This document shows, piece by piece, positions 17,279 through 24,221 of a DNA stretch of 35,210 bases. Position 1 is the stretch's first letter; the number at the start of each line of letters is the position of its first letter. Source of the DNA: Methylacidiphilum caldifontis (GTDB lineage: Bacteria > Verrucomicrobiota > Verrucomicrobiia > Methylacidiphilales > CAMAQI01); NCBI GenBank assembly GCA_945860255.1, contig CAMAQI010000003.1, positions 1-35,210 of the forward strand. The letters are read 5' to 3'. The notes beneath the pieces were generated by a model, which made no database searches, was not told the origin of the DNA, and saw only the letters and a program-made list of their open reading frames with translations. The translations under genes and the position numbers were made by a program.

Positions 17279-17858
17279 TGCACCTGTTTATGGCGTGGGA
17301 GCTGAATTTAAATCGGCGACGGAACTTTATCATGCGGCGGAGGTCGTACGGGATAAAGGATTCAAATGGTGGGATACCTATTCTCCTTATCCGATCCACG
17401 GAATGGAAATTGCCATGGGGACTGGGAAATCATGGGTCTCGACCTTTGTTCTTTGCGGAGGAATGATGGGGTTTACACTCGGAATTTCTTTAGAGTCATT
17501 GACATCAATTCCTCGTCCTGAGTTCCTTAAAGATATTCAAAGCGGTTGGTTGCTCGATCTTTTTTATCCATTGATCGTTCATGGAAAACCGTATTGGGCC
17601 TTACCTGCTTTTTTTCCAGTGATGTTTGAGCTGACCATTTTGCTCTCGGCTTTTGGAGCAATTCTCGGAATGTTGATTTGCAATATCTTACCTCGATTGA
17701 ACCATCCGGTTTTTAATTGGGAGCTTTTCTGCAAAAGGGCGAGCGATGACAGCTTCTTTTTGATCATTGAAGCGGCCGATCCTCTTTATGCAGAAGAAGA
17801 GACGAAGAAGCTATTGGAAGAACTGGGTGGAACCCAAATTACGGTGATTTCAAAATGA
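17271..17858 (+). CDS. actD: Alternative Complex III membrane subunit ActD (DUF3341)
   Basis: ActD is a small membrane subunit of Alternative Complex III. The 195-residue protein has a soluble N-terminal part that includes the typical WWDTYSPYPIHGME segment (about residues 33-46), two hydrophobic helices (about 60-80 and 110-145, the second region being FFPVMFELTILLSAFGAILGM), and a C-terminal soluble part ending in EELGGTQITVI, a usual DUF3341 end. I place the start at ATG 17271 because AAGGGAGG lies 5 bases upstream and MSNAPVYGV is a normal N terminus; an in-frame ATG at 17241 would overlap actC further and lacks a ribosome-binding site. It overlaps actE by 4 bp. Confidence 0.93.
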   Translation: MSNAPVYGVGAEFKSATELYHAAEVVRDKGFKWWDTYSPYPIHGMEIAMGTGKSWVSTFVLCGGMMGFTLGISLESLTSIPRPEFLKDIQSGWLLDLFYPLIVHGKPYWALPAFFPVMFELTILLSAFGAILGMLICNILPRLNHPVFNWELFCKRASDDSFFLIIEAADPLYAEEETKKLLEELGGTQITVISK

Positions 17859-18472
17859 GATACTACCTTTTAGGATTATTTGTAGTGGTCACAGCGATTC
17901 TCTGTGTCGTCGGCTTTCGCGGTCAAATGACCGAGCGAACACCGATCGAGCTCTTTGATGACATGGATCGCCAAGCTAAAGTAAAATACCAAAAGCCCAG
18001 TGAGTTCTTTGCGGATGGACGAGCCTCTCGGATGCCGGTTACGGGAACGATTCCTGCAACCATTCCGATTGATGATGAATATTTCGTGACCGGAGCGATT
18101 GGAAATCAGTGGGGAGATGGAATGCCGAAAAGCGTAACGGTTTCCACCAAGTTTATGGCTGCGGGGAAAGAGCGTTATGAGATTAACTGTCGGGTCTGTC
18201 ACGGATCGACAGGAATGGGCAACGGGATTGTGACTCAATACGGATTAGCAGGAGTCGCTAACTTGCTTGATGAGCGTATCCGAACGATGTCGGATGGAGA
18301 GCTCTTTAATACGATTACCAAGGGTAAAGGGCAAATGATGGGCTACGGGGCAAATATCACCCCTCAGGATCGATGGGCGATTGTCGCTTATATGCGGGCA
18401 CTTCAACGAAGCCAAAAAGCTTCATTAAGTGACGTTCCAGAAACTGAACGTGGAAAATTGCTGAAAAAATAA
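17855..18472 (+). CDS. actE: Alternative Complex III monohaem cytochrome c subunit ActE
   Basis: ActE is the second cytochrome c of Alternative Complex III, membrane-attached and periplasmic. The 205-residue protein begins with a hydrophobic segment (about residues 4-22). It then carries the family segment EFFADGRASRMPVTGTIP (about 49-66), and a single haem site CRVCH (C112, C115, H116). A methionine in the following MMGYG region is a plausible second axial ligand. The ATG overlaps the actD stop by 4 bp (ATGA), so it is translationally coupled. There is no clear lipobox in the first 30 residues, although some ActE proteins are lipoproteins. Confidence 0.94.
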   Translation: MRYYLLGLFVVVTAILCVVGFRGQMTERTPIELFDDMDRQAKVKYQKPSEFFADGRASRMPVTGTIPATIPIDDEYFVTGAIGNQWGDGMPKSVTVSTKFMAAGKERYEINCRVCHGSTGMGNGIVTQYGLAGVANLLDERIRTMSDGELFNTITKGKGQMMGYGANITPQDRWAIVAYMRALQRSQKASLSDVPETERGKLLKK

Positions 18473-18485
18473 CAGGTCAAAAGTC

Positions 18486-19712
18486 ATGGAAGCAAAAGTT
18501 CAAGATCGAGTCAGTTTAAAGAAAGAGGACCTAGGGGGGACGATTACCGCCCTTTGGGTCATTGGGATTATCGGATTGATTGGTGCGGCAATTGGCTGTC
18601 ATCTGAATCCGAAGGCCTTTAATTTTTCGTGGTTATTTTCTTTTATGGTATTTTACACGATGGCAGCCGGTTGCTTTTTCTGGCTCATCGTTCAACATGC
18701 GACAAATTCCGGATGGAATACCTTGGTTCGCCGTCAATTGGAGAACGTTGTCGGGGTATTTCCTTATTTGGCCTTATTCTTTATTCCGTTATTGCCAATT
18801 GTCGGTGGAGATCGTCTTCACTCGCTCTGGCCTTGGTTAGATCCTGCGGTGACGGACCATGATCCTCTTTATCATGCAAAGGCTGGTTATTTTACGATGG
18901 GTTTTGATTGGCCCGCCTTTTTTTATGTACGCTTGGCCTTTTACTTTACGACTTTTGTATTAGTCGGGGCTTGGTTTCGTCGTCGATCGCTACAACAAGA
19001 TAGCGATGGTCATCCGATTCACTCGGTAGTGATGAGAAAGACTTCTTATGGCGTGATCGCCCTCTTTGCGATCAGCATAAGTTTCTCGGCAATCGATTGG
19101 ATGATGAGTATGGATTATCGTTGGTATTCAACGATGTGGGGAGTTTATATTTTTGCAGGCTCTGCAGGTTCCGCAATGGCGCTCTTGGCGATCATTCTTC
19201 ATGCTTTGAAAGCAAAGGGATACCTTCAACTCGTCACTGAGGAGCATTTTCATATTGTTGGTAAGTTGATGTTTGCCTTCACGATTTTCTGGTCCTACAT
19301 CGCGTTCAGTCAATTCATGTTGATCTGGTATGCAAATATTCCGGAAGAGACGATTTTTTATAAAATTCGTAATACGCCCGAATGGTTTCCATTAAGTATT
19401 GGATTGCTCTTGGGACATTTTATTATTCCGTTTCTTTGGTTACTCGGACAGGCGGCAAAGAAAACCCCATGGCGCCTCATCGCAGGGGCTTCGTGGATGA
19501 TTTTCATTCATATGTGTGATCTTTATTGGATTATCATGCCCGTTTATCAAAAGAGTCCGATTCCAGATTGGAAACATTTCCTTCTCAATGGAAGTTGCCT
19601 TTTGGGGATAGGTTGCATTATTGCGGCGGTTTTCTTGAGAAATCTGACAAAAGCAAACCTCTATCCTGTGAAAGATCCTCGTCTGGACGAGTCGATTCAC
19701 TTAAAGAATTAA
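18486..19712 (+). CDS. actF: Alternative Complex III polytopic membrane subunit ActF
   Basis: ActF is the second large membrane subunit of Alternative Complex III, structurally related to ActC. The 408-residue protein has about ten hydrophobic helices. Landmarks are GCFFWLIVQHATNSGWNT near residue 65, RRQLENV after it, SFSAIDWMMSMDYRWYSTMWG near residue 200, and HFHIVGKLMFAFTIFWSYIAFSQF near residue 255; these are features I associate with the family. It starts 13 bp after actE, with AGGT shortly upstream. The tail ends in a soluble segment. Nothing is missing compared with the usual gene. Confidence 0.93.
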   Translation: MEAKVQDRVSLKKEDLGGTITALWVIGIIGLIGAAIGCHLNPKAFNFSWLFSFMVFYTMAAGCFFWLIVQHATNSGWNTLVRRQLENVVGVFPYLALFFIPLLPIVGGDRLHSLWPWLDPAVTDHDPLYHAKAGYFTMGFDWPAFFYVRLAFYFTTFVLVGAWFRRRSLQQDSDGHPIHSVVMRKTSYGVIALFAISISFSAIDWMMSMDYRWYSTMWGVYIFAGSAGSAMALLAIILHALKAKGYLQLVTEEHFHIVGKLMFAFTIFWSYIAFSQFMLIWYANIPEETIFYKIRNTPEWFPLSIGLLLGHFIIPFLWLLGQAAKKTPWRLIAGASWMIFIHMCDLYWIIMPVYQKSPIPDWKHFLLNGSCLLGIGCIIAAVFLRNLTKANLYPVKDPRLDESIHLKN

Positions 19713-19721
19713 GGAAAATTT

Positions 19722-20054
19722 ATGACAGATACCCATGACTCATCAGAATCGAAAGGGGGCTTCGGCTCTTTTTTAAAGATCTCCTTAGGGATTGCTTTTT
19801 TTGCTTTCGTGACTGGATCGATTCTTTGTGCTTATCGTTTGGAGAATAAGACCTACGATCAAACGCGTGCGATTGAGCGGACAAAAAAATTAAATGAGCT
19901 GCGTACTAAAGAGGCAGCGATTTTGGATTCCTACGCTGTTTTGGATGAGGCAAAAGGGATTTATCAAATTCCGATTGCAAGATCGATGGAGCTTGAGATT
20001 GAGGCGCTGAAGGACAAGCCTCTTCGTACAGTGGGAGTGATCCCTGTTAAATAA
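19722..20054 (+). CDS. Small one-helix membrane protein of the act operon, function unknown
   Basis: I do not recognise a characterised family. The 110-residue protein has a short polar N terminus, one membrane helix (about residues 17-37) and a periplasmic or cytoplasmic tail that is largely helical. The tail contains YAVLDEAKGIYQIPIARSME (about 71-90). This resembles the short Y.W.D...G...IPI.RAME segment that I recall from small proteins and cytochrome accessory proteins encoded beside respiratory complexes. It sits 9 bp after actF and 9 bp before the CcoN-like gene, so it is probably an accessory subunit or assembly factor linking the two. It carries no cysteine or histidine motif for a metal centre. 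Confidence 0.75.
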   Translation: MTDTHDSSESKGGFGSFLKISLGIAFFAFVTGSILCAYRLENKTYDQTRAIERTKKLNELRTKEAAILDSYAVLDEAKGIYQIPIARSMELEIEALKDKPLRTVGVIPVK

Positions 20055-20063
20055 AGGTTTTAT

Positions 20064-21539
20064 ATGAATGGCTCAAAAGATGTACAGTTAGAGGGGTATG
20101 GCGATGAGAATTTAGACCGTTCTTTGCAGGGACCGTTAAGTCTTCTTTTTGTTTGCTCTGCCTTATGGTTGGTCGTCTCCAGTCTTTTAGGAGCAGTCGC
20201 TTTTTGGCAGCTTAAATTTCCTGGATTAATTGATTTTAAAGCTGGGATTCAGACTCCTTATGTCGGATGGTTTTTTGATTTCATTCATCAGGCCTTGAAT
20301 TATGGACGTGCCGTTGCGGCGACGAAGAGCGTGATGATTTACGGGTGGTTGTTGCAAGGATTCCTTGGGGTGGCGATTTGGCTCACGGGACGTTTGACAA
20401 AGAAGATGATTTGTAAAACAGGAAACTATTTTTTACTCGGGGCCATTGCGCTTTGGAATATCGGAGTTCTTGTTGGGTTAATGGGAGTTTTCTCAGGGGA
20501 AGCGAGTGGGTTTTCCGGATTTGATTTTCCGAAATATGCCGCAGCAATTCTCTTTACTGCTTACGCTTTTATCGGTTTAGGGATGGGAATGCGATTTGCG
20601 AAGAAGAGTTGTTCGGTACCGACGCCATCAGAATGGTATTTGATCGGGGCAATCTTCTGGTTTCCTTGGTTTTTCGGGGTCGCCTACTATTTTGTTTTTT
20701 GTAAAGTCGTTTTTGGGGTGATGCCTGCACTCGTCCATGCGTGGTATATCGGGGGACTTGAAGTGTTGGTGTTAGGATCTTTAGCGATATCGATTCTTTA
20801 CTATTTAGTCCCTTCGATTTTGGGGTTGGCGTTAAATCGAGTTCATTCTGCGAAAAGTGCGTTTTGGTTTTTTGCCTTTTTAGGAGCTTGGTCAGGGGTT
20901 CGACATTTGGTTGGCGGACCGCTTCCGGCATGGATGATTAGCTCAAGTGTTGTTGCGGGGGTATTGCTTTTGATTCCAGGAACGATCATCGCCAATAATC
21001 AAATGGTTCCGCTTTGGTCAAACTGGTGCAAGGTTAAGTCGACGCCCGTTCTCTGGTATTTGGCGACCGGCGGGGTTTCCCTTTTAGTTTGGATTTCGCT
21101 TGAGGCCATGATGTCGTTACGAGGAGTAAGTGCGGCGCTTCGATTCAGCTATTTTGAAATGGGAGTTTCAGCGGTTTTTGAATATGCCTTTTTATCGATG
21201 GTTTTATTCGGATCGATCTATGCGATTCTTCCGACGCTGACTGGAAAAGAACTACCATGCTGTGTGAAGTGCTGTTCCAAGTGTCAATTTTGGTGGGGCT
21301 TTTGTGGAGTGATTACTTTTTTTACGGGAACATTTTTTGCTGGGACCTTTATGGGATTGGGAATTAACTTCGCTCCGATGGCTTTTGTCGCAACAACGAA
21401 TTTAGCAAGTCCCTTCTTTTGGCTCTCAGTGGCAGGAGGGATCATGGTTCTTCTTGCGAATTTAATCTTCGTCAAAAACGTAGTAGCAACGGTGTTGTCT
21501 GCTTGTTGTGAATCGAATAAGGAAGGATGTTGCTCATGA
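20064..21539 (+). CDS. CcoN-like (cbb3 oxidase subunit I-like) membrane protein lacking haem and copper ligands
   Basis: This 491-residue protein with about 12 helices follows the CcoN plan but should not be an oxygen reductase. Compared from memory with canonical CcoN: in GRxRPLHTNAVIFG the haem ligand His is Thr87 (GRAVAATKSVMIYG); the first CuB His falls at Gly230; the HH pair in GPHHLHYTALPDW is R280-H281 (GVRHLVGGPLPAW); the cross-linked Tyr of this helix is Gly274; and the GHVHSG pair is V368/A370 (GVSAV). Only four His occur in the whole protein. Landmarks such as YYLVP, LPAW and IYAILP are kept, so this is divergence, not misframing. It has Cys-rich segments: C399, C400, C403, C404, C407, C414 and C481, C482, C489, C490. 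The alignment was made without tools. Database labels may read cbb3 oxidase subunit I. Confidence 0.85.
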   Translation: MNGSKDVQLEGYGDENLDRSLQGPLSLLFVCSALWLVVSSLLGAVAFWQLKFPGLIDFKAGIQTPYVGWFFDFIHQALNYGRAVAATKSVMIYGWLLQGFLGVAIWLTGRLTKKMICKTGNYFLLGAIALWNIGVLVGLMGVFSGEASGFSGFDFPKYAAAILFTAYAFIGLGMGMRFAKKSCSVPTPSEWYLIGAIFWFPWFFGVAYYFVFCKVVFGVMPALVHAWYIGGLEVLVLGSLAISILYYLVPSILGLALNRVHSAKSAFWFFAFLGAWSGVRHLVGGPLPAWMISSSVVAGVLLLIPGTIIANNQMVPLWSNWCKVKSTPVLWYLATGGVSLLVWISLEAMMSLRGVSAALRFSYFEMGVSAVFEYAFLSMVLFGSIYAILPTLTGKELPCCVKCCSKCQFWWGFCGVITFFTGTFFAGTFMGLGINFAPMAFVATTNLASPFFWLSVAGGIMVLLANLIFVKNVVATVLSACCESNKEGCCS

Positions 21540-22189
21540 ATGGTTACGGACGTCTTTTTGTCGGAATCTTGTTTGCCTTTGTTTTCTCTTGGGCGGCGTT
21601 GATTTTAGTTCCTTTAAATCAGGTGGGAAACTTAATGCCTTTGGAGGATCAAACCAGTGGGGATCTGAACCCACCCGCGTTGAGTGGTTTAGCGAAACGA
21701 GGCTCTCAAGTCTATGCGGCTAATGGATGTGCCAGTTGCCATACGCAGCAGGTTCGCTCGGAGAGCGGCGGTTCGGATATTGCGCGTCAATGGGGAGCTC
21801 GTCAAACGGTGGCTCGCGATTATTTATATCATTCGAATCCGAATTTGGGTTCAATGCGCTTAGGGCCGGATCTTGCAAATTTGGGAGTCGAGCGCCCTGA
21901 TTTGAATGTCAATGCAGGGCCGAAGAAAAAATATGATGCAGCGGGGCTTCACCAACTTTTTTATGCCCCTCGATCGATCAAGGGATCAAGCCATCCGAGT
22001 TATTCCTTTTTATATGAGAAACGGGAAATTAAGGGAGCCAATGCAGAGGTCTCTTTGATTCTTCCTGTCGGATTTGAAACAGAAGAGGGGAAAGAGGTTG
22101 TTCCTTCCGAAGATGCGAAAGCGTTGGTCGCTTATCTTCTCTCTTTAAATCGTATGTATGCGCTTCCTGAAGCGCCGGTGAAACCTTAA
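21536..22189 (+). CDS. CcoO-like monohaem cytochrome c
   Basis: This is a membrane-anchored cytochrome c related to the CcoO subunit of cbb3 oxidases. The protein has 217 residues from ATG 21536, which is placed 9 bases after GGAAGG and overlaps the preceding stop in ATGA; ATG 21527 lies too close to that ribosome-binding site. An N-terminal helix (about 6-26) is followed by the haem site CASCH (C65, C68, H69) in GCASCHTQQVR. The segment LGSMRLGPDLANLG, with a Met ligand, is the counterpart of the WGSKRTGPDLARVG segment of CcoO. Its redox site is intact, unlike its CcoN-like partner. It probably relays electrons in the periplasm. Confidence 0.88.
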   Translation: MNGYGRLFVGILFAFVFSWAALILVPLNQVGNLMPLEDQTSGDLNPPALSGLAKRGSQVYAANGCASCHTQQVRSESGGSDIARQWGARQTVARDYLYHSNPNLGSMRLGPDLANLGVERPDLNVNAGPKKKYDAAGLHQLFYAPRSIKGSSHPSYSFLYEKREIKGANAEVSLILPVGFETEEGKEVVPSEDAKALVAYLLSLNRMYALPEAPVKP

Positions 22190-22203
22190 AGAGGAACGGG
22201 TGT

Positions 22204-22803
22204 ATGTCTGATCATTCTTCAAATCAATCGAACGAAAATTCTCATCAAGAATCGATGCTTCCTCAGTGGATGTATTGGGTTTTTGCAGCCCTTCTTATTT
22301 GGGGAGGGGCTTATTTAATGCGTTATTCCGGAGGGTTCAGCGGTGAGGTTTATGATGAATCGACGGTGACTTATGGACCGGTAAAAGGGGGAGCGGCGGC
22401 GGTCGAAGATCCTAAGGTTTTAGGGGCACGGGTTTATAAAGCGAATTGCGCACAGTGTCATCAATTGACAGGACTCGGCGTTGAGGGGCAGTATCCTCCG
22501 TTGGCTGGTTCGGAATTTGTATTAGGCAGTGAGGCTCATGTGATCCGTATTCTGCTTCATGGTTTAGTTGGCCCTATTACGGTGAACGGAAAACCTTACA
22601 ATGGGAATATGGCCCCTTGGAAAGATGTTTTGGATGACAAAAAAATCTCTCAAGTGCTCACTTATATTCGATCGGATTGGGGAAATAATGCCTCGGCGAT
22701 TACTCCAGAGATGGTTGCGGCAGTTCGCAAAGAAGAGGCAGCGCGTTCGGCCTCTTGGACTGAAAAAGAGCTTGAAGCGGCTCCTAAGGTTCTTCCGAAA
22801 TAG
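22204..22803 (+). CDS. CcoP-like monohaem cytochrome c with one membrane helix
   Basis: The 199-residue protein has one membrane helix (about 20-40, WMYWVFAALLIWGGAYLMR), then a short linker, then a single cytochrome c domain with CAQCH (C82, C85, H86), the GLGVEGQYPPLAGSEFV segment and NGNMAPW, where the Met is the likely sixth ligand. Canonical CcoP has two haem domains; here one is absent, so it is a CcoP-like or general membrane-bound cytochrome c. It is the last gene of the act operon, 14 bp after the CcoO-like gene, with AAAGAGG upstream, and a terminator follows 32 bp after its stop. It may pass electrons to a soluble cytochrome or to an oxidase encoded elsewhere. Confidence 0.88.
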   Translation: MSDHSSNQSNENSHQESMLPQWMYWVFAALLIWGGAYLMRYSGGFSGEVYDESTVTYGPVKGGAAAVEDPKVLGARVYKANCAQCHQLTGLGVEGQYPPLAGSEFVLGSEAHVIRILLHGLVGPITVNGKPYNGNMAPWKDVLDDKKISQVLTYIRSDWGNNASAITPEMVAAVRKEEAARSASWTEKELEAAPKVLPK

Positions 22804-22835
22804 ACTCTTTTCCGAATTGCAATTTTTCCTAAACT

Positions 22836-22874
22836 GTTGGAAATCCGTATGATCGGTGGTTCCAACTGTTTTTT
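22836..22874 (+). terminator. Intrinsic terminator of the act operon
   Basis: GTTGGAA (22836-22842) pairs with TTCCAAC (22860-22866), with an inner CCG/CGG pair, and six T residues follow at 22869-22874 after a TG. The hairpin lies 33 bp after the stop of the CcoP-like gene. It fits a Rho-independent terminator closing the operon. Confidence 0.7.
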
Positions 22875-22883
22875 AGATTGAAA

Positions 22884-22917
22884 CCTTTGCGGAACTCTGC
22901 GTCCTTTGCGGTGAAAA
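22884..22917. repeat. Short internal repeat of the TTTGCGG type
   Basis: CCTTTGCGG occurs at 22884-22892 and again at 22903-22911, with CTCTGCG between them. The second copy is followed by TGAAAA. The whole looks like tandem degenerate units of 9-10 bp. I recall similar intergenic sequences scattered in many environmental Gram-negative genomes, but only one copy cluster is seen here. Confidence 0.35.
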
Positions 22918-23025
22918 ATGAATTTCGTTGCGTCGCCGCGGGAGACGTTCCCCTGTATTTGAGAGGCATTTAAGCTATCCAGCGATTAGGCCTTCCTCGA
23001 TTTATCCCTAATACAGGAAGTGGGA

Positions 23026-24033
23026 TTATTCTTGGATGGAGACGGTCATTCCGATGCGGATCATTTTGAGAAGCTTTTCGGCGTTCCAGTTGCAAAGGCG
23101 GAAGCAGCCGTGGGATTGGGTGGCGGAGATCTCTTCTGGGATGGGAGTTCCATGGATCCCATAACCAGGGAGGCTGAGGCCAATCCAAGCGGTTCCAACA
23201 GGGTTATTAGGTCCAGGGGGGATAATGAGTTTTTTTGTGATTTTTTCCTGAAGCGCTGCTCCCTTAAAAAGTTCCGGATCAAAGGTATAGTTAGGGTTGG
23301 GGGCGAAATTTTTTACGGTTAAAATTCCAGTCGGTCTTTTTTGTTTGTCGGCAGCGATGGAGCAGGCGAAGTGGCATAGGATGAGTCCAGTCGCATCGAT
23401 TCCTTGAATACTCGTTTCCGAAAGAGAGATGCGGATTGAGTCGATTTTAGGAAGGGGGAGAAATCCCTGAAGGTTGGGAACAAGAAGTTGGTCTCCAAGC
23501 TTAGGCTCTTTAACCGTGGGGTTGAGCTCCTTGATGAAGCGTTGAGCCGTATGATGGCGCTCGGCAATGAGTTCCCATAGGGAATGGTATCCGAGAGTTT
23601 TTTGCTGACTTTTCTCGATCCAAGTGGAGAGCGGGGGGGTGATCTGAAGAAGATCGCTTTCTGTGATGGTGTAATAGGTAAAGGGGTCACTTAACGGGTG
23701 GAGAAGATTTTTTGTATTCGAGTCGAGAGTTCCTGTGATCGGGAGTTTTTGGTTTTCTTGAAAGGCGGCAATTGCACGGGTCGTTCGCTTGCCCTCTCGG
23801 CCATCAATGAAGCCGCAAGAAAAGTGACGCTGTTCGAGTCCGATTTGAAGTTGAGCTCGTTCAAATTTAGTGAGAGGCTTAGGGGGAGTTGTTGTCGGTT
23901 GAGCGGAGAGAAAGAAAATCGTTCCGATGAAAACGATGAAGCATGCAAGAGAGCGGAATCGCTTGGCAACCCAATGACTTAAAAGCCTGGGGGAGATAAA
24001 GGAAGCTTTCAATGCGACGATTTTGCATTGCAC
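23026..24033 (-). CDS. L,D-transpeptidase (YkuD family) with peptidoglycan-binding and LysM-like domains
   Basis: It is an exported enzyme expected to form 3-3 cross-links in peptidoglycan or attach proteins to it. The protein has 335 residues. A long N terminus contains a membrane or signal segment (about 28-44). A PG_binding_1-type region follows (about 54-112, with GFIDGREGKRTTRAIAAFQ), then a LysM-like stretch (about 148-190), then the catalytic domain. The active-site pattern is complete: H294 in GIHGTP, then S307-H308-G309-C310, with C310 as nucleophile. The start at 24033 is the only Met upstream of the signal segment; no ribosome-binding site is visible, and a non-ATG start nearer the hydrophobic segment is possible. 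It is transcribed opposite to the act operon, and its stop lies 150 bp from that operon's terminator. Confidence 0.9.
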   Translation of the reverse strand: MQCKIVALKASFISPRLLSHWVAKRFRSLACFIVFIGTIFFLSAQPTTTPPKPLTKFERAQLQIGLEQRHFSCGFIDGREGKRTTRAIAAFQENQKLPITGTLDSNTKNLLHPLSDPFTYYTITESDLLQITPPLSTWIEKSQQKTLGYHSLWELIAERHHTAQRFIKELNPTVKEPKLGDQLLVPNLQGFLPLPKIDSIRISLSETSIQGIDATGLILCHFACSIAADKQKRPTGILTVKNFAPNPNYTFDPELFKGAALQEKITKKLIIPPGPNNPVGTAWIGLSLPGYGIHGTPIPEEISATQSHGCFRLCNWNAEKLLKMIRIGMTVSIQE

Positions 24034-24221
24034 TGAATATTTGAAAAGAGATTTATCATCAATCGGTTTAAGATCGAAACCAAGGATATCTCCTTAATGA
24101 AAACATTCTCACCCTCATCCAAATCGCTTTGAATTCAGATTGATGAATTTTAAATTCGTTTTTTTGTTTTAGGGTTATCAATTCTTTATAGCGAGCCAGC
24201 GATGGGGCTTGTTATGATGTT

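Noticed and set aside
20569..20931. Minus-strand frame of 120 codons inside the CcoN-like gene.
   Set aside because: Very basic composition with no motif; it is the complement of a membrane protein.
20064..21539. The idea that the missing ligands come from a frameshift or sequencing error.
   Set aside because: The reading frame is continuous and the flanking landmarks (YYLVP, LPAW, IYAILP) align in register around each missing residue, so local substitutions explain the loss, not a frame change.
23020..23322. Plus-strand frame of 100 codons over the L,D-transpeptidase gene.
   Set aside because: It lies opposite the catalytic domain of a well-supported minus-strand gene and shows no protein-like features.
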